Source: Methanohalophilus halophilus
GTDB taxonomy: Archaea; Halobacteriota; Methanosarcinia; Methanosarcinales; Methanosarcinaceae
DNA length: 64,000 nucleotides
NCBI RefSeq assembly: GCF_001889405.1
Contig: NZ_CP017921.1
Coordinates: forward strand, 1,502,057-1,566,056
Reading direction: 5' to 3'
Under the pieces are notes generated by a model. It saw nothing but the letters and a program-made list of their open reading frames with translations. It was not told where the DNA came from and did no database searches. Both the position numbers and the translations under genes were made by a program. This document shows, one piece after another, positions 9,816-18,574 of the stretch. Numbering within the stretch: position 1 is the stretch's first letter; each line of letters opens with the position of its first letter.

Positions 9816-11003
9816 TTATTCATCATCTCTTTTACAGGACCTAATATCATCGATCATTTCTTCCAGGCGTGGTCTTGAAATTCCGCGTTTGATTTCTGTA
9901 CAATTCTTTACTTTTTCCATTAATGCACATAATTCTTCATGTTCAAGGGAATTTCCCATATCCTTTATTATCCCTTTTAAGGCCTTCAAGCCTGTATGCT
10001 TACCGACTATAAGGTTTCGGACCCCACCAACCATTTCCGGGGAAAAGAGTTCGTAAGTCCGCGGCTCTTCCAGGATTGCCATGACGTGTATCCCGGATTC
10101 ATGTGTGAAGGCATGTTTGCCCACAATAGCTTTATTTACGGGAGTTGTCAGGCCGGAATAATCCTCGACTTTTCTAGCAAGACCGTTAAGATGTGTGGTA
10201 TCGTAGTTTTCGATTCCGTACTGGACACGAAGGGCTACAAGTACTTCTTCAAGAGGAGCGTTTCCTGCTCTTTCTCCGATACCATTGACGGTGGTATGTA
10301 GTTGCTTTGCCCCTGCTTCAGCTGCTGCTAAAGTATTTGCAGTGGCAAGTCCGATATCATTGTGACAGTGAATGCATATGGGTGTATGTACCTTTTCTTT
10401 TACCTTTTCAACCATGTATTTGGTAGTAGGTGGATTCAATATTCCGATGGTGTCAGCGATGCTTACATAATCAACATTGTATTTTTCCGCTTCCTGAAAT
10501 GCATGTTGTAGGGTGGGTATGGGTGTACGCGTGGCATCCTCTGCGGCAAACCTGACTTTAAGTCCATGGTCTTTTGCATATTCTACTGCTTCCATTGAGC
10601 AACTCAGTACGTCGCTGCATGATCGGTGATATTTGTGTTTCAAGTGAAGGTCTGAAAGAGCTATGAATATGCTCACGATATCGACATCACAATCAATAGC
10701 AGCATCGACATCCCCTATGATGGACCGGGCTAGGCAGCATGTTTTTGCATCCAGCCCCATATTGCTAATTTCCTTTATGGTCTCTTTTTCAGAAGAAGAA
10801 ACAACAGGAAATCCTGCTTCAATAACCTCGACACCAATCGCATCCAGCTCATTTGCCAGGTCCATTTTCTCTTCTTTGGTAAATGCAACACCGGGAGTTT
10901 GTTCGCCGTCCCTGAGGGTCACATCACATATTTCTATATCAAGAGGTTCGATATCAATAAAATCCATCATTTCATTTCTGGAATACTCTTTATTTGGAGC
11001 CAT
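9816..11003 (-). CDS. aksA: Homocitrate synthase-type acyltransferase (AksA), coenzyme B pathway
   Basis: 395-residue member of the isopropylmalate/homocitrate synthase family: DVTLRDGEQTPGVAF at about 27-41, metal-binding HCHND near 204, and GNAPLEEV near 235. It lacks the long regulatory LeuA C-terminal domain of leucine synthases, and the length fits AksA/NifV. AksA condenses acetyl-CoA with 2-oxoglutarate and longer oxoacids toward the 7-mercaptoheptanoyl chain of coenzyme B. A citramalate synthase role is the main alternative and cannot be excluded by eye. ATG at 11003 has little upstream ribosome site. Confidence 0.75.
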   Translation of the reverse strand: MAPNKEYSRNEMMDFIDIEPLDIEICDVTLRDGEQTPGVAFTKEEKMDLANELDAIGVEVIEAGFPVVSSSEKETIKEISNMGLDAKTCCLARSIIGDVDAAIDCDVDIVSIFIALSDLHLKHKYHRSCSDVLSCSMEAVEYAKDHGLKVRFAAEDATRTPIPTLQHAFQEAEKYNVDYVSIADTIGILNPPTTKYMVEKVKEKVHTPICIHCHNDIGLATANTLAAAEAGAKQLHTTVNGIGERAGNAPLEEVLVALRVQYGIENYDTTHLNGLARKVEDYSGLTTPVNKAIVGKHAFTHESGIHVMAILEEPRTYELFSPEMVGGVRNLIVGKHTGLKALKGIIKDMGNSLEHEELCALMEKVKNCTEIKRGISRPRLEEMIDDIRSCKRDDE

Positions 11004-11057
11004 GTTATCGCTATCCGGTCCTATCTTTACTTTTATATTTAAAGATATGTGTTTGCA

Positions 11058-11894
11058 TCATCGAAGTTTTGACTGCACTTTCTCATAGAAACCACTACGT
11101 TCAGTCACTACAAAACGAGCGGGATTTTTTGCTTTTGTAAGACAAACGGTATCTTCTTTTTTCATTGTGTAAGTATGCTGTCCATCAATAACAACCGCAG
11201 CTTCCTTTTCCGGAATAGTTATTTCGACCTTTATGGGCCTGTCAGAAGGTACCACCCAGGGGCGGGCTGAAAGTTTGAAGGGTGCAAGAGGTACTATGAG
11301 GGTAGCGTTGACCCTGGGGTCCAGAATAGGCCCCCCGGCACTCATAGCATAGGCTGTGGAACCTGTGGGGGTAGCGATTACTACTCCGTCGGATCTGAAC
11401 TCTTCTATCATACACTCGTCAACCGTCACCCGGAATGTCAGTATCTTGGCAGGTCTGGCTGTGGTCAGTACAACTTCATTTGTTGCACAGGGTAACTCTT
11501 CACCATTGAGGTTGACTGCAATACGACAACGTTCGGTATATTCGAATCCTTCCAGTACTTTCTCGATTGTAGGAATTGCCTCTTCAGGCATCACATCCAC
11601 AAGGAAACCCAGCATGCCCATGTTAATTCCCAGAAGTGGCAGTGGATCATCCATCCTGGATATGCTGCGCAGCACAGTTCCGTCTCCTCCGATTGAAATC
11701 ATCAGGTTGACACCTGCTTCTTTCATTTCTTCCACGGGCAATCGTTCCGTTTCAGGAAGATTTAACATGTCAAAAGACCCTTCATCCAGAACAATTTTAG
11801 TTTGCGAAGTAAACCTTTTCACAATAGTCTCAACCATTTCCAGGGCTTCCGGACTATCATATTTGGAGGCTATACCGATTTTATTTACTTTCAT
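11058..11894 (-). CDS. nadK: NAD kinase
   Basis: About 278 residues. It phosphorylates NAD to NADP. The GGDGT motif is near residue 67 (ISIGGDGTVLRS) and the second diagnostic stretch, SDGVVIATPTGSTAYAMSAG, is near 145. The start at 11894 (MKVNKIGIA) is chosen because GGGGAG lies 6 bases before it; an ATG at 11933 would add 13 unrelated residues. It overlaps the upstream phosphatase by 14 bp. In some archaea NAD kinase and this phosphatase are fused, so the adjacency is meaningful. Confidence 0.93.
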   Translation of the reverse strand: MKVNKIGIASKYDSPEALEMVETIVKRFTSQTKIVLDEGSFDMLNLPETERLPVEEMKEAGVNLMISIGGDGTVLRSISRMDDPLPLLGINMGMLGFLVDVMPEEAIPTIEKVLEGFEYTERCRIAVNLNGEELPCATNEVVLTTARPAKILTFRVTVDECMIEEFRSDGVVIATPTGSTAYAMSAGGPILDPRVNATLIVPLAPFKLSARPWVVPSDRPIKVEITIPEKEAAVVIDGQHTYTMKKEDTVCLTKAKNPARFVVTERSGFYEKVQSKLR

Positions 11895-12693
11895 CTTTTC
11901 TCCCCACAAAATTAAGTATGTCCCTGTGGGCATGTCCGTTTGATGCTATCATGGAAAGCCTGTTTACAACACTATCCTGAAGGTGTAACTCTGTACCTTT
12001 TCCGTTGGTTACTTTTCCATTTGTTTCTTCAAGGATAAGTTTTCCTGCAGCAACATCAATCAGCCTCAGTGAATTCCTGATATCTACAAAAGCATCAAGT
12101 TTGCCGCAGGCAACATAGCAGAGTTCCAGGGCCACACTTCCCAGTATTCGAACCCTTCTTACTTTTCTGGAAAGCTCCAGGGTATCTTCTACATTGTTAT
12201 GGTAACCATAAAGGCTGACACTGAAATTTTTTAATAGTTTTCTGTTGGATGTATTTATCGGATTGCCATTTAGATATGCTCCTCCTCCCTTATATGCATG
12301 GTATATATCGCCTGTGCAGAGATTTTTAACATATCCAAAGTAGATTGAAGAAAGATCCGCATTGCCAACAGCAATAGAAGTTGAATAAAACGGGATTCCG
12401 TGGGCTGCATTATATGTGCCGTCAAGAGGGTCAATTACAAAAGTGATTTCAGTTTTTTTATCAGGAATGTATTCTCCATACTCTTCGCTGAGGATGCGGC
12501 AATTGCCATAACTTTTCAACACTTCAAAAATTGCCTTTTCAGCCCTGTCATCGATCAGCCTTGTACGGGTTCCATCTGCTCCCATGTATACGGATTTGTA
12601 TGCTTTTCTTTTTCCGACAAGGTCTTTTATGGATTCGTTAGCCTCTTTTGAAGCATGGTTGCACACTTCAAGGAGGCTTTGTATCGATTGCAT
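11881..12693 (-). CDS. suhB: Inositol monophosphatase / fructose-1,6-bisphosphatase family protein
   Basis: 270-residue Mg-dependent, Li-sensitive-type phosphatase. It shows the metal-site motifs ILSEEYGE (near 70), DPLDGT (near 94) and LRLIDVAAGKL (near 208). Archaeal members remove phosphate from inositol-1-phosphate and fructose-1,6-bisphosphate, and some act on NADP, which would suit the overlapping NAD kinase gene. The gene sits 13 bp after the GAPDH gene in a central-metabolism cluster. Confidence 0.88.
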   Translation of the reverse strand: MQSIQSLLEVCNHASKEANESIKDLVGKRKAYKSVYMGADGTRTRLIDDRAEKAIFEVLKSYGNCRILSEEYGEYIPDKKTEITFVIDPLDGTYNAAHGIPFYSTSIAVGNADLSSIYFGYVKNLCTGDIYHAYKGGGAYLNGNPINTSNRKLLKNFSVSLYGYHNNVEDTLELSRKVRRVRILGSVALELCYVACGKLDAFVDIRNSLRLIDVAAGKLILEETNGKVTNGKGTELHLQDSVVNRLSMIASNGHAHRDILNFVGRKDESK

Positions 12694-12706
12694 AAAAAGA
12701 TGGGTA

Positions 12707-13711
12707 TTAGATACCCATTGCTTTGTTAGTTTTTGCTACGGACTTTGTTCCGTCCTTTTCGATTTCCATCATAGCACGTATTGCATCGATATTTTCGGGA
12801 ATTACATCTGATTCCTGGTGGATTCCCTGGAAGAAGTACAGTTCTCCTTCATATATCGTGATAGATTCGTTCCATACACAGTTTTCCCACATGTCACATC
12901 TTGGACGGTTCATATCACGAGCCATTTCCATTATCTCAGCCGTGGAAGTGATACCCTGTCCGACAAAACGCACACGGGATTGTTTGGCCAGTAAAGCTTC
13001 TACTTCTTCTGCCGTACATTCGCTATTTAGTTCCATGTTGACAGTGTGCAGGTGCATAAGGGTCGTAGGAAGTTTCACAGCTGTAGTAGTAATATCAATA
13101 CCTGAGAGGACGGTTTTGACATCCGGTCCGTGATGGGAAGGCAGTTTAATGGGATTGGGAATAATAGCATTGATTGGTCCCTTCTTGATGTCCCCCGGGT
13201 CAGCAGCCCTTCTCATCAGGGTCACTCTTGCTTTGTTTACTCCAAACTTGTCATCAAGAGGTTTGATGACCCTGCATAGACCGGTCGTATTACAGGATAC
13301 CACCCGTACAAAATCTCTTCCGAGTGCTTCTTCATAATTGCTCTGTGCATTGAATGAACAACCTGTAAGTTCGTGGTCTTCCCCGCCCTGCCAGATAGCT
13401 TTGACGCCTGCTTTTTCGTAAATTGGTTTATTCTTTTCACCAATTCCACCGGGTGTACAGTCTACAACGACATCTGCCCTTTCAAGCATATCGTCAATGG
13501 AACCTTCAACCTCAAGGTTTGCATTTTCCATCCCTTTAATTCTATCTTCAGGTGCAAACACATCATATCCCTTTTTCTTTGCCATAAAAGCTTCAAAATT
13601 AGGGCGGGTCTTTGCTACTCCAATAATTTCCATGTTGTCCTGGACGCTTACAGCGTCTGCAACTCTCTTTCCAATGGTTCCGTAACCGTTTATTGCAACT
13701 TTGACTGTCAT
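12707..13711 (-). CDS. gap: Archaeal type II glyceraldehyde-3-phosphate dehydrogenase
   Basis: 334 residues, archaeal phosphorylating GAPDH, mainly gluconeogenic in methanogens. Nucleotide-binding INGYGTIGKRVADAV is at 7-21, and the catalytic cysteine is in VVSCNTTGLCR near residue 140. Length matches the family (about 335-340). It is first in the run gap-suhB-nadK on the minus strand, with a 75-bp gap to the CooT-like gene upstream. Confidence 0.95.
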   Translation of the reverse strand: MTVKVAINGYGTIGKRVADAVSVQDNMEIIGVAKTRPNFEAFMAKKKGYDVFAPEDRIKGMENANLEVEGSIDDMLERADVVVDCTPGGIGEKNKPIYEKAGVKAIWQGGEDHELTGCSFNAQSNYEEALGRDFVRVVSCNTTGLCRVIKPLDDKFGVNKARVTLMRRAADPGDIKKGPINAIIPNPIKLPSHHGPDVKTVLSGIDITTTAVKLPTTLMHLHTVNMELNSECTAEEVEALLAKQSRVRFVGQGITSTAEIMEMARDMNRPRCDMWENCVWNESITIYEGELYFFQGIHQESDVIPENIDAIRAMMEIEKDGTKSVAKTNKAMGI

Positions 13712-13786
13712 TTTATGTACCTTCCCTGTAGTGTCGGCTATATATACAGTTAAAGGGATTTGCTCCTATTCCCCCGGTTTTGATAT

Positions 13787-13981
13787 TTAATCATTTCCGA
13801 GTATTATAAGTTCTCCCTTTGAGAAATCGATTTCCTTTATAGAGCCCTGCACATTTTCTCTTTCACCGAATATGCCTGTAAGTTCAATTACTTCTCCTTC
13901 CACAATTACATGTGTAGTTGACTCCATAATAATATCTCTATTTCCTTCTCTCCTTTCCAGAACCGCTTTTAGTTCACACAT
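13787..13981 (-). CDS. CooT-like small nickel-binding family protein
   Basis: 64 residues starting MCEL. The Cys2, the Glu-rich GEVIELTGIFGERENVQGS core and the closing IKEIDFSKGELIIL match the pattern of CooT, a small dimeric protein that binds nickel through Cys2 in CO dehydrogenase maturation. It lies 4 bp after a DUF89 gene and about 6 kb from the cdh operon. A nickel role in CdhA/CdhC or other nickel enzyme assembly is inference; the family similarity is by eye. Confidence 0.7.
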   Translation of the reverse strand: MCELKAVLERREGNRDIIMESTTHVIVEGEVIELTGIFGERENVQGSIKEIDFSKGELIILGND

Positions 13982-13985
13982 AACT

Positions 13986-14861
13986 TCACCTCATGAGTTT
14001 GGCAACCGAATAACCTTTCTCAAGACCCATGTCCTGTGCAACACTTTCGCATTTTGTCTGCAGCAGGTAAGCAATGGGGCCCATTTTTCTTTCTGAAAGG
14101 GTTTCGTAATTTGCCATACCTTTGCTGATAATAAGACTTGCTTTGTCAAAGGCTTCTAGTAATTCTTGCGGTGCCTCATCAAAAGCAACTCCGATTGCAT
14201 TACAGCCTGTAGTCAAAACCCTGTCGACTTTATCTTCCAGGTTGAGTTGCCTTACGTCTTCCATAGTCACATCGGTTAGTATAGGTTCTCCCCGCACAAC
14301 AAGTGTGATGTTGCCTCCTGCTTTTTTGATGATATCGAAAACAAATGTATCAAGAATAATTTCGCCGCAATTGTCAGCCACATATATAACATTATCAAGC
14401 ATTTTGAACATTTCGGATGTATCGTCAACGTCAAGTCCTTTGTAAAAGACGTTCCTGAATGTTTCATCAAAAACATCTTCTCCAACATCAAAACCCATTA
14501 CTCCAAAGTCAAAATAGTTCCCTATAACTGCTGCAAGTATCGCTCTTCTGAATGCTTCTTCCAGTGAAGGTCCATTTTGATAGATAAGGTCTTTAGCAGC
14601 AGGATATACCTGCATTGCCGTATTATTACTAAGTTCCTTTAAGTTATAGTATGGATCGTTGTTTTCAATTATTTCATAGGCTTTCCTGTGTACGGCTGTT
14701 GACACCACTCCTGCGGCAACGTCCGGCTTGTAGGTGTCTCGTATCACATCCATGCACTCTGTAATTGCCCTGTATATTTTATCTGTGTCATCTGTTGCAA
14801 GTTCTGCTTCATAGTGTACTCTTGAAAGAAGGCAGTAAGTACAGCGTGGGTCCATCTTCAT
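13986..14861 (-). CDS. DUF89 family metal-dependent damage-control phosphatase
   Basis: 291 residues. N-terminal CxxC (Cys7, Cys10 in PRCTYCLL) and the metal-site stretch NVIYVADNCGEIILD near 153-167 identify DUF89 (ARMT1-like), archaeal subgroup. Characterised relatives use Co, Ni or Mn to hydrolyse damaged or surplus phosphometabolites. It is in an apparent two-gene operon with the CooT-like protein, so a link to metal handling is tempting but unproven. Start ATG 14861 (MKMDPRC); 14855 is an alternative. Confidence 0.83.
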   Translation of the reverse strand: MKMDPRCTYCLLSRVHYEAELATDDTDKIYRAITECMDVIRDTYKPDVAAGVVSTAVHRKAYEIIENNDPYYNLKELSNNTAMQVYPAAKDLIYQNGPSLEEAFRRAILAAVIGNYFDFGVMGFDVGEDVFDETFRNVFYKGLDVDDTSEMFKMLDNVIYVADNCGEIILDTFVFDIIKKAGGNITLVVRGEPILTDVTMEDVRQLNLEDKVDRVLTTGCNAIGVAFDEAPQELLEAFDKASLIISKGMANYETLSERKMGPIAYLLQTKCESVAQDMGLEKGYSVAKLMR

Positions 14862-15070
14862 TATTTTTCATCCAGGTTTTATGAATATAACTTCTGGAGA
14901 GGTAAAAAGTTATTTTAAAAATTTCCTCTTCCCATATTACTATTATACTAAATAAAGTACAATTTAGAGCATTTTAATAGGTTATTTATAGTATATATTT
15001 AATTTGACTTGGTCAGCAATCCTACTTTTTAATTAATGTTATTCTGTATATTACGTAACTTCGTATACTA

Positions 15071-15481
15071 TTAGGATAAGGAATCAATAATCACTTTTAC
15101 TTGTTTTGATGAATAATCCACATTAAATTTTTCTTTTATAATTGCCTGTACATCAGAAGTTTTCCATTTCTTTTTTTCCCGAAGTATATTTTTCAGTTCG
15201 TACTTCTGTTCTTCACTGAGTTTTGAAGGTCTGCCACCACCATATTTGGGAAATAATCCGGGATATCCATCCCGGTTCCATCTTCTCTGCCATATGTAAC
15301 CAACCCTTTTTGTGACGCCTGTTTTTTTTGCAGATTCTTCCACTGAAAAACCCTTGTATCGATATCTTATGAAGTACAAACGGGTCAAAACTTTCGTAAG
15401 GTATTCTATGTATCTTATCCTTTTTTCCAGGCTTTCCATGCTCATCTTTTCTTTAATAGGATACATTTCTTTTTTTGCCAT
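15071..15481 (-). CDS. Orphan helix-turn-helix protein of IS630-transposase N-terminal type
   Basis: 136 residues with two winged-helix/HTH units: EESAKKTGVTKRVGYIWQRR near 50-69, then GGGRPSKLSEEQKYELKNIL and a third helix block ending in VKVIIDSLS. This is the DNA-binding half of IS630-type transposases, but no DDE catalytic half follows in the 209 bp downstream (14862-15070), and I saw no terminal repeats. It may be a transposase remnant or a domesticated regulator. It is divergent from mtmC1 with a TATA-like ATTTATACTT at 15501-15510, so it could act on that promoter. Confidence 0.6.
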   Translation of the reverse strand: MAKKEMYPIKEKMSMESLEKRIRYIEYLTKVLTRLYFIRYRYKGFSVEESAKKTGVTKRVGYIWQRRWNRDGYPGLFPKYGGGRPSKLSEEQKYELKNILREKKKWKTSDVQAIIKEKFNVDYSSKQVKVIIDSLS

Positions 15482-15533
15482 GTCTTTTGATTGCGTTTTT
15501 AAGTATAAATAGTTATGTTCGATACTAAAAACA

Positions 15534-15635
15534 TTTATATAAAATAAATAATCAGGTTCTTAGTAGTTGTTAACCGGCAAATAGTTTCCTTTAAGGACAC
15601 GCTGGTTATCTATAATATGTAAATAAGGTGATTTA
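15534..15635 (+). promoter_or_regulatory. mtmC1 promoter and leader
   Basis: TATA-like TTTATATAAA at 15534-15543 predicts a start near 15568 and a leader of about 70 nt. Within the leader TAACCGGC (15571-15578) can pair with GCTGGTTA (15601-15608) with one G-U. GGTGAT at 15627-15632 is the ribosome site. Upstream of 15626 nothing matches the leader of the second mtmC copy. Confidence 0.55.
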
Positions 15636-17681
15636 ATGGGAAAACAGGAAATGTATGATAAACTCAGAGATGCGATTGTCAACCAGGACATCAATGGTGC
15701 TGGCCCCCTCGTCCAGGAAGCCCTGGATGCAGGTTTAACTCCTTTTGAGATCATCAACGATGGTCTTTCTGTCGGTATGAAGATCATTGGTGACAGATTC
15801 GAAGCCGCCGAAGTCTACCTTCCCCAGATAATGATGTCTGCCAAGGCCATGAAAGCCGCCATGGAAATTCTTGATCCAATCCTTGCAGAGGATGAAACTG
15901 CAGAATCTGTCGGAACCTGCATCAAGTTCGTTCAGGAAGGTGACATCCATGATATCGGTCACAGGCTTGTTGCAACCATGCTCGGTGCAAACGGTTTCAC
16001 CGTTATCGACATGGGTGTTGACGTACCCAACGACAAGGTCATCGAAGAAGTAGCAGCCCACAAAGGCGAGAAACTTATGCTCTCCGGCTCTGCCCTTATG
16101 ACCACTTCCATGCTCGGCCAGAAAGACGTCATGCGTCTGCTTGAAGAAGAAGGTCTCCGTGACTCTGTAAAAGTAATGTTCGGTGGTGCTCCAGTCACAG
16201 ATTCCTGGATTAAGGAAATCGGTGCTGACGCAACAGCAGAAAACGCAGCAGAAGCAGCCAATGTGGCTCTTGAATTAATGAAAAAATAAAACCGGGAGGA
16301 TAATTTATGACATTTACCAAATCCGTAACATGCTATGATTTTTATGACCGTGCCCAGACCGGTGAGAAATGCACCCAGGATGACTGGGATCTGATGACCA
16401 TTCCAATGAAGGCAATGGAACTGAAGCAGAAATACAATCTTGACTTTGGCAAGGAATTCGTTCCAACCGACAAGGACCAGATGGAAAGGCTCTTTAAAGC
16501 CGGTTTCGAGATGCTTCTGGACTGTGGTATCTGGTGTACCGACACCCATCGTATCGTCAAATACACAGAAGACGAGATCTGGGATGCAATCAACAACCCA
16601 CACAGGGAATTCCAGCTTGGCAGTGGTCGTGACGCAGTCTACATGAAAAAACGTGAAGTAGGCGACAAGAGAAAGCCAATCGTACAGGGTGGTCCAACCG
16701 GTTCCCCAATTTCCGAAGAGGTTTTCATGCCTGTGCACATGAGTTACGCTCTTGAGAAAGAATGTGACACAATCGTCAATGGTGTAATGACCTCTGCCCG
16801 TGGCAAATCTCCTGTCCCCGGCAGTCCTTACGAAGTTCTTGCATCCAAATCCGAAACCCGCCAGATCAGGACCGCCGCTTCCATGGCAGGTCGTCCAGGT
16901 ATGGCTGTTTAGGGCCCTGAGACTTCCCTGTCAGCACAGGGTAACATCGGTGCAGACTGTGTCGGTGGTATGAACTCCAACGACAGTCACGAAGTCTCCC
17001 AGCTGAACGAACTCAAGATCGATCTTGACGCAATCGCTGTCATTGCCCACTACAAGGGTAACAGTGACATCATCATGGATGAACAGATGCCTATCTTTGG
17101 TGGTTACGCCGGCGGTGTTGAGGAAACAACCATTGTCGATGTCGCAACTCACCTCAACTCCATGGTCATGAGCAGTGCCAGCTGGCACCTTGATGGTCCG
17201 GTCCACATCCGCTGGGGTTCCACCAACACCCGCGAGACCCTTATGATCGCAGGTTGGGCATGTGCCACCATCTCCGAGTTCACAGACCTTATGTCCGGTA
17301 ACCAGTATTATCCATGTGCCGGTCCATGCACCGAGATGTGCCTGCTTGAGGCTGCAGCCCAGTCCATGACCGATACCGCATCCGGCCGTGAGATCCTGTC
17401 CGGTGTTGCAGCCGCAAAGGGTGTCATCACTGACAAGACAACCGGTATGGAAGCCCGTATGATGGGAGAAGTTGCACGTGCAACCGCTGGTATGGATATC
17501 AATACTGTCAACCAGATTCTGGATAAACTTGTAGCAAGCTATGAAGGCGATTATGCCAACGCACCTGCAGGCAAGACTTTCCAGGAATGCTATGATGTTG
17601 CAACCGTTACACCGACCGAGGAATACGTAAAGGTCTATGACGGTGCAAAGAAGAAACTCGAAGAACTGGGTCTGGTATTCT
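15626..17681 (+). repeat. mtmCB duplication, copy 1
   Basis: About 2,056 bp directly repeated at 31951-34006 in the same orientation with no gaps. Identity begins at the ribosome site (AGGTGAT) and ends at the first base of the mtmB stop codon. By eye I count about a dozen substitutions. I see none between 15789 and 17286, roughly 1.5 kb. Flanking promoters and terminators are unrelated. Confidence 0.95.
15636..16289 (+). CDS. mtmC: MtmC, monomethylamine corrinoid protein, copy 1
   Basis: 217-residue cobalamin protein that accepts the methyl group of monomethylamine from MtmB and hands it to the MtbA-type CoM methylase. It has an N-terminal helical cap (1-90) and a Rossmann B12 domain with the axial His in GDIHDIGHRL near 107-116 and SGSALMTTSM near 150. 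Assignment to MtmC rather than MtbC or MttC rests on the mtmB gene 17 bp downstream. The protein is identical to copy 2 at 31961. Confidence 0.95.
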   Translation: MGKQEMYDKLRDAIVNQDINGAGPLVQEALDAGLTPFEIINDGLSVGMKIIGDRFEAAEVYLPQIMMSAKAMKAAMEILDPILAEDETAESVGTCIKFVQEGDIHDIGHRLVATMLGANGFTVIDMGVDVPNDKVIEEVAAHKGEKLMLSGSALMTTSMLGQKDVMRLLEEEGLRDSVKVMFGGAPVTDSWIKEIGADATAENAAEAANVALELMKK

Positions 17682-17683
17682 AA
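16307..17683 (+). CDS. mtmB: MtmB, monomethylamine methyltransferase with pyrrolysine, copy 1
   Basis: 458 residues when the in-frame TAG at 16910-16912 (codon 202) is read as pyrrolysine. It starts the methyl transfer from monomethylamine to MtmC. The context PGMAV-UAG-GPETSL is the conserved pyrrolysine site of MtmB, codon 202 is its usual position, and frame and similarity continue without break to TAA at 17681. Annotated naively it would be split into 201- and 237-residue pieces. It differs from copy 2 in three residues, all in the C-terminal third. Requires pylT and pylSBCD, which are outside this window. Confidence 0.97.
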
Positions 17684-17726
17684 GACCAGTGGTCAAGATC
17701 GGTATCATATACCGATCTTGTTTTTT
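17684..17726 (+). terminator. mtmCB1 terminator
   Basis: A perfect 11-bp stem, AAGATCGGTAT (17695-17705) with ATACCGATCTT (17709-17719), a CAT loop, then six T at 17721-17726. A smaller GACC/GGTC hairpin sits between it and the stop codon. It separates mtmB1 from the downstream regulators. Confidence 0.8.
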
Positions 17727-17782
17727 CCTTTTTTATACAGAAACTATTAATAATATCTACTTCCAACAGCTATGCTGATATA

Positions 17783-18565
17783 ATGGGTTCTTCGCTAAGT
17801 GATACAGTTTGGCTTTCCGATAAGAGATTGAATCTCTTGCTTCTTTTAATGGAAGGCCCCAGGAACATCGATCAGATAAAGACATCTCTGAATGTGACTT
17901 CTAGGGGCATGATGCCCCAGATCAAAAAACTGAAAGAGAAGTACCTGATAGTTGAAGAGAATGAACAATACTGTCTTTCCACTATCGGGGGACTAATCGT
18001 TGAGAAAATGCTTCCTCTCTTGAATACGATAGAGATGGTGAACAATGACGATACATATCTGGAAGCACATGACTTAAGTGAATTACCACCAAAATTATTT
18101 CGCAGGCTGTATGAACTTGGGAATTATCTTTTGATTGAACCTGACTTAAATCATACCTTTGAAATTCCCCGGGAATTCACTGAAAACCTGCTCAAGTCCA
18201 AAAATATAAAATCGATAATCTCTTTTTACCGACCGGAATATCCTGATATTTATTGTGAATTAATGGAACATGCAGAGAGCATGTCTTTGATTATGACACC
18301 ACCTGTTTTTGAAAGAATGAAACATTCATGTGATTCTAAAATGACCCGCCTTATAAGGGCTCCGCATATTCATGTGTATATTTTTCCGGAAAATAGCAGA
18401 CCTCCTGGCCTTGACACATCGGATAGGTTTACTTACATAAGTTTTCTTGATAAAAACGGACGTTATGATCATAAAGATATAATGAGTTTTGATGAGAGTG
18501 CCCTTAAATGGGGAGATGAGCTTTTCGACTATTATTGCTCTCTTTGTGAAAAGATTGAAAGTTGA
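17783..18565 (+). CDS. Winged-helix regulator with FilR1 (DUF1724) domain, Msr-like, first of pair
   Basis: 260 residues. N-terminal ArsR-like winged helix (about 10-75; NIDQIKTSLNVTSRGMMPQI) and a C-terminal FilR1/DUF1724 domain (about 130-250) ending SFDESALKWGDELFDYY. This architecture matches the Msr regulators of Methanosarcina that control methanol and methylamine methyltransferase genes. Its position just after mtmCB1 fits a methylamine regulator; the ligand and target are inferred. Next gene starts 9 bp later. Confidence 0.82.
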   Translation: MGSSLSDTVWLSDKRLNLLLLLMEGPRNIDQIKTSLNVTSRGMMPQIKKLKEKYLIVEENEQYCLSTIGGLIVEKMLPLLNTIEMVNNDDTYLEAHDLSELPPKLFRRLYELGNYLLIEPDLNHTFEIPREFTENLLKSKNIKSIISFYRPEYPDIYCELMEHAESMSLIMTPPVFERMKHSCDSKMTRLIRAPHIHVYIFPENSRPPGLDTSDRFTYISFLDKNGRYDHKDIMSFDESALKWGDELFDYYCSLCEKIES

Positions 18566-18574
18566 GGATATTAG

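Noticed and set aside
16307..17683. Two separate genes for the 5' and 3' halves of mtmB
   Set aside because: The TAG at codon 202 is the conserved pyrrolysine position; the frame continues with full MtmB similarity. The same applies to 32632-34008.
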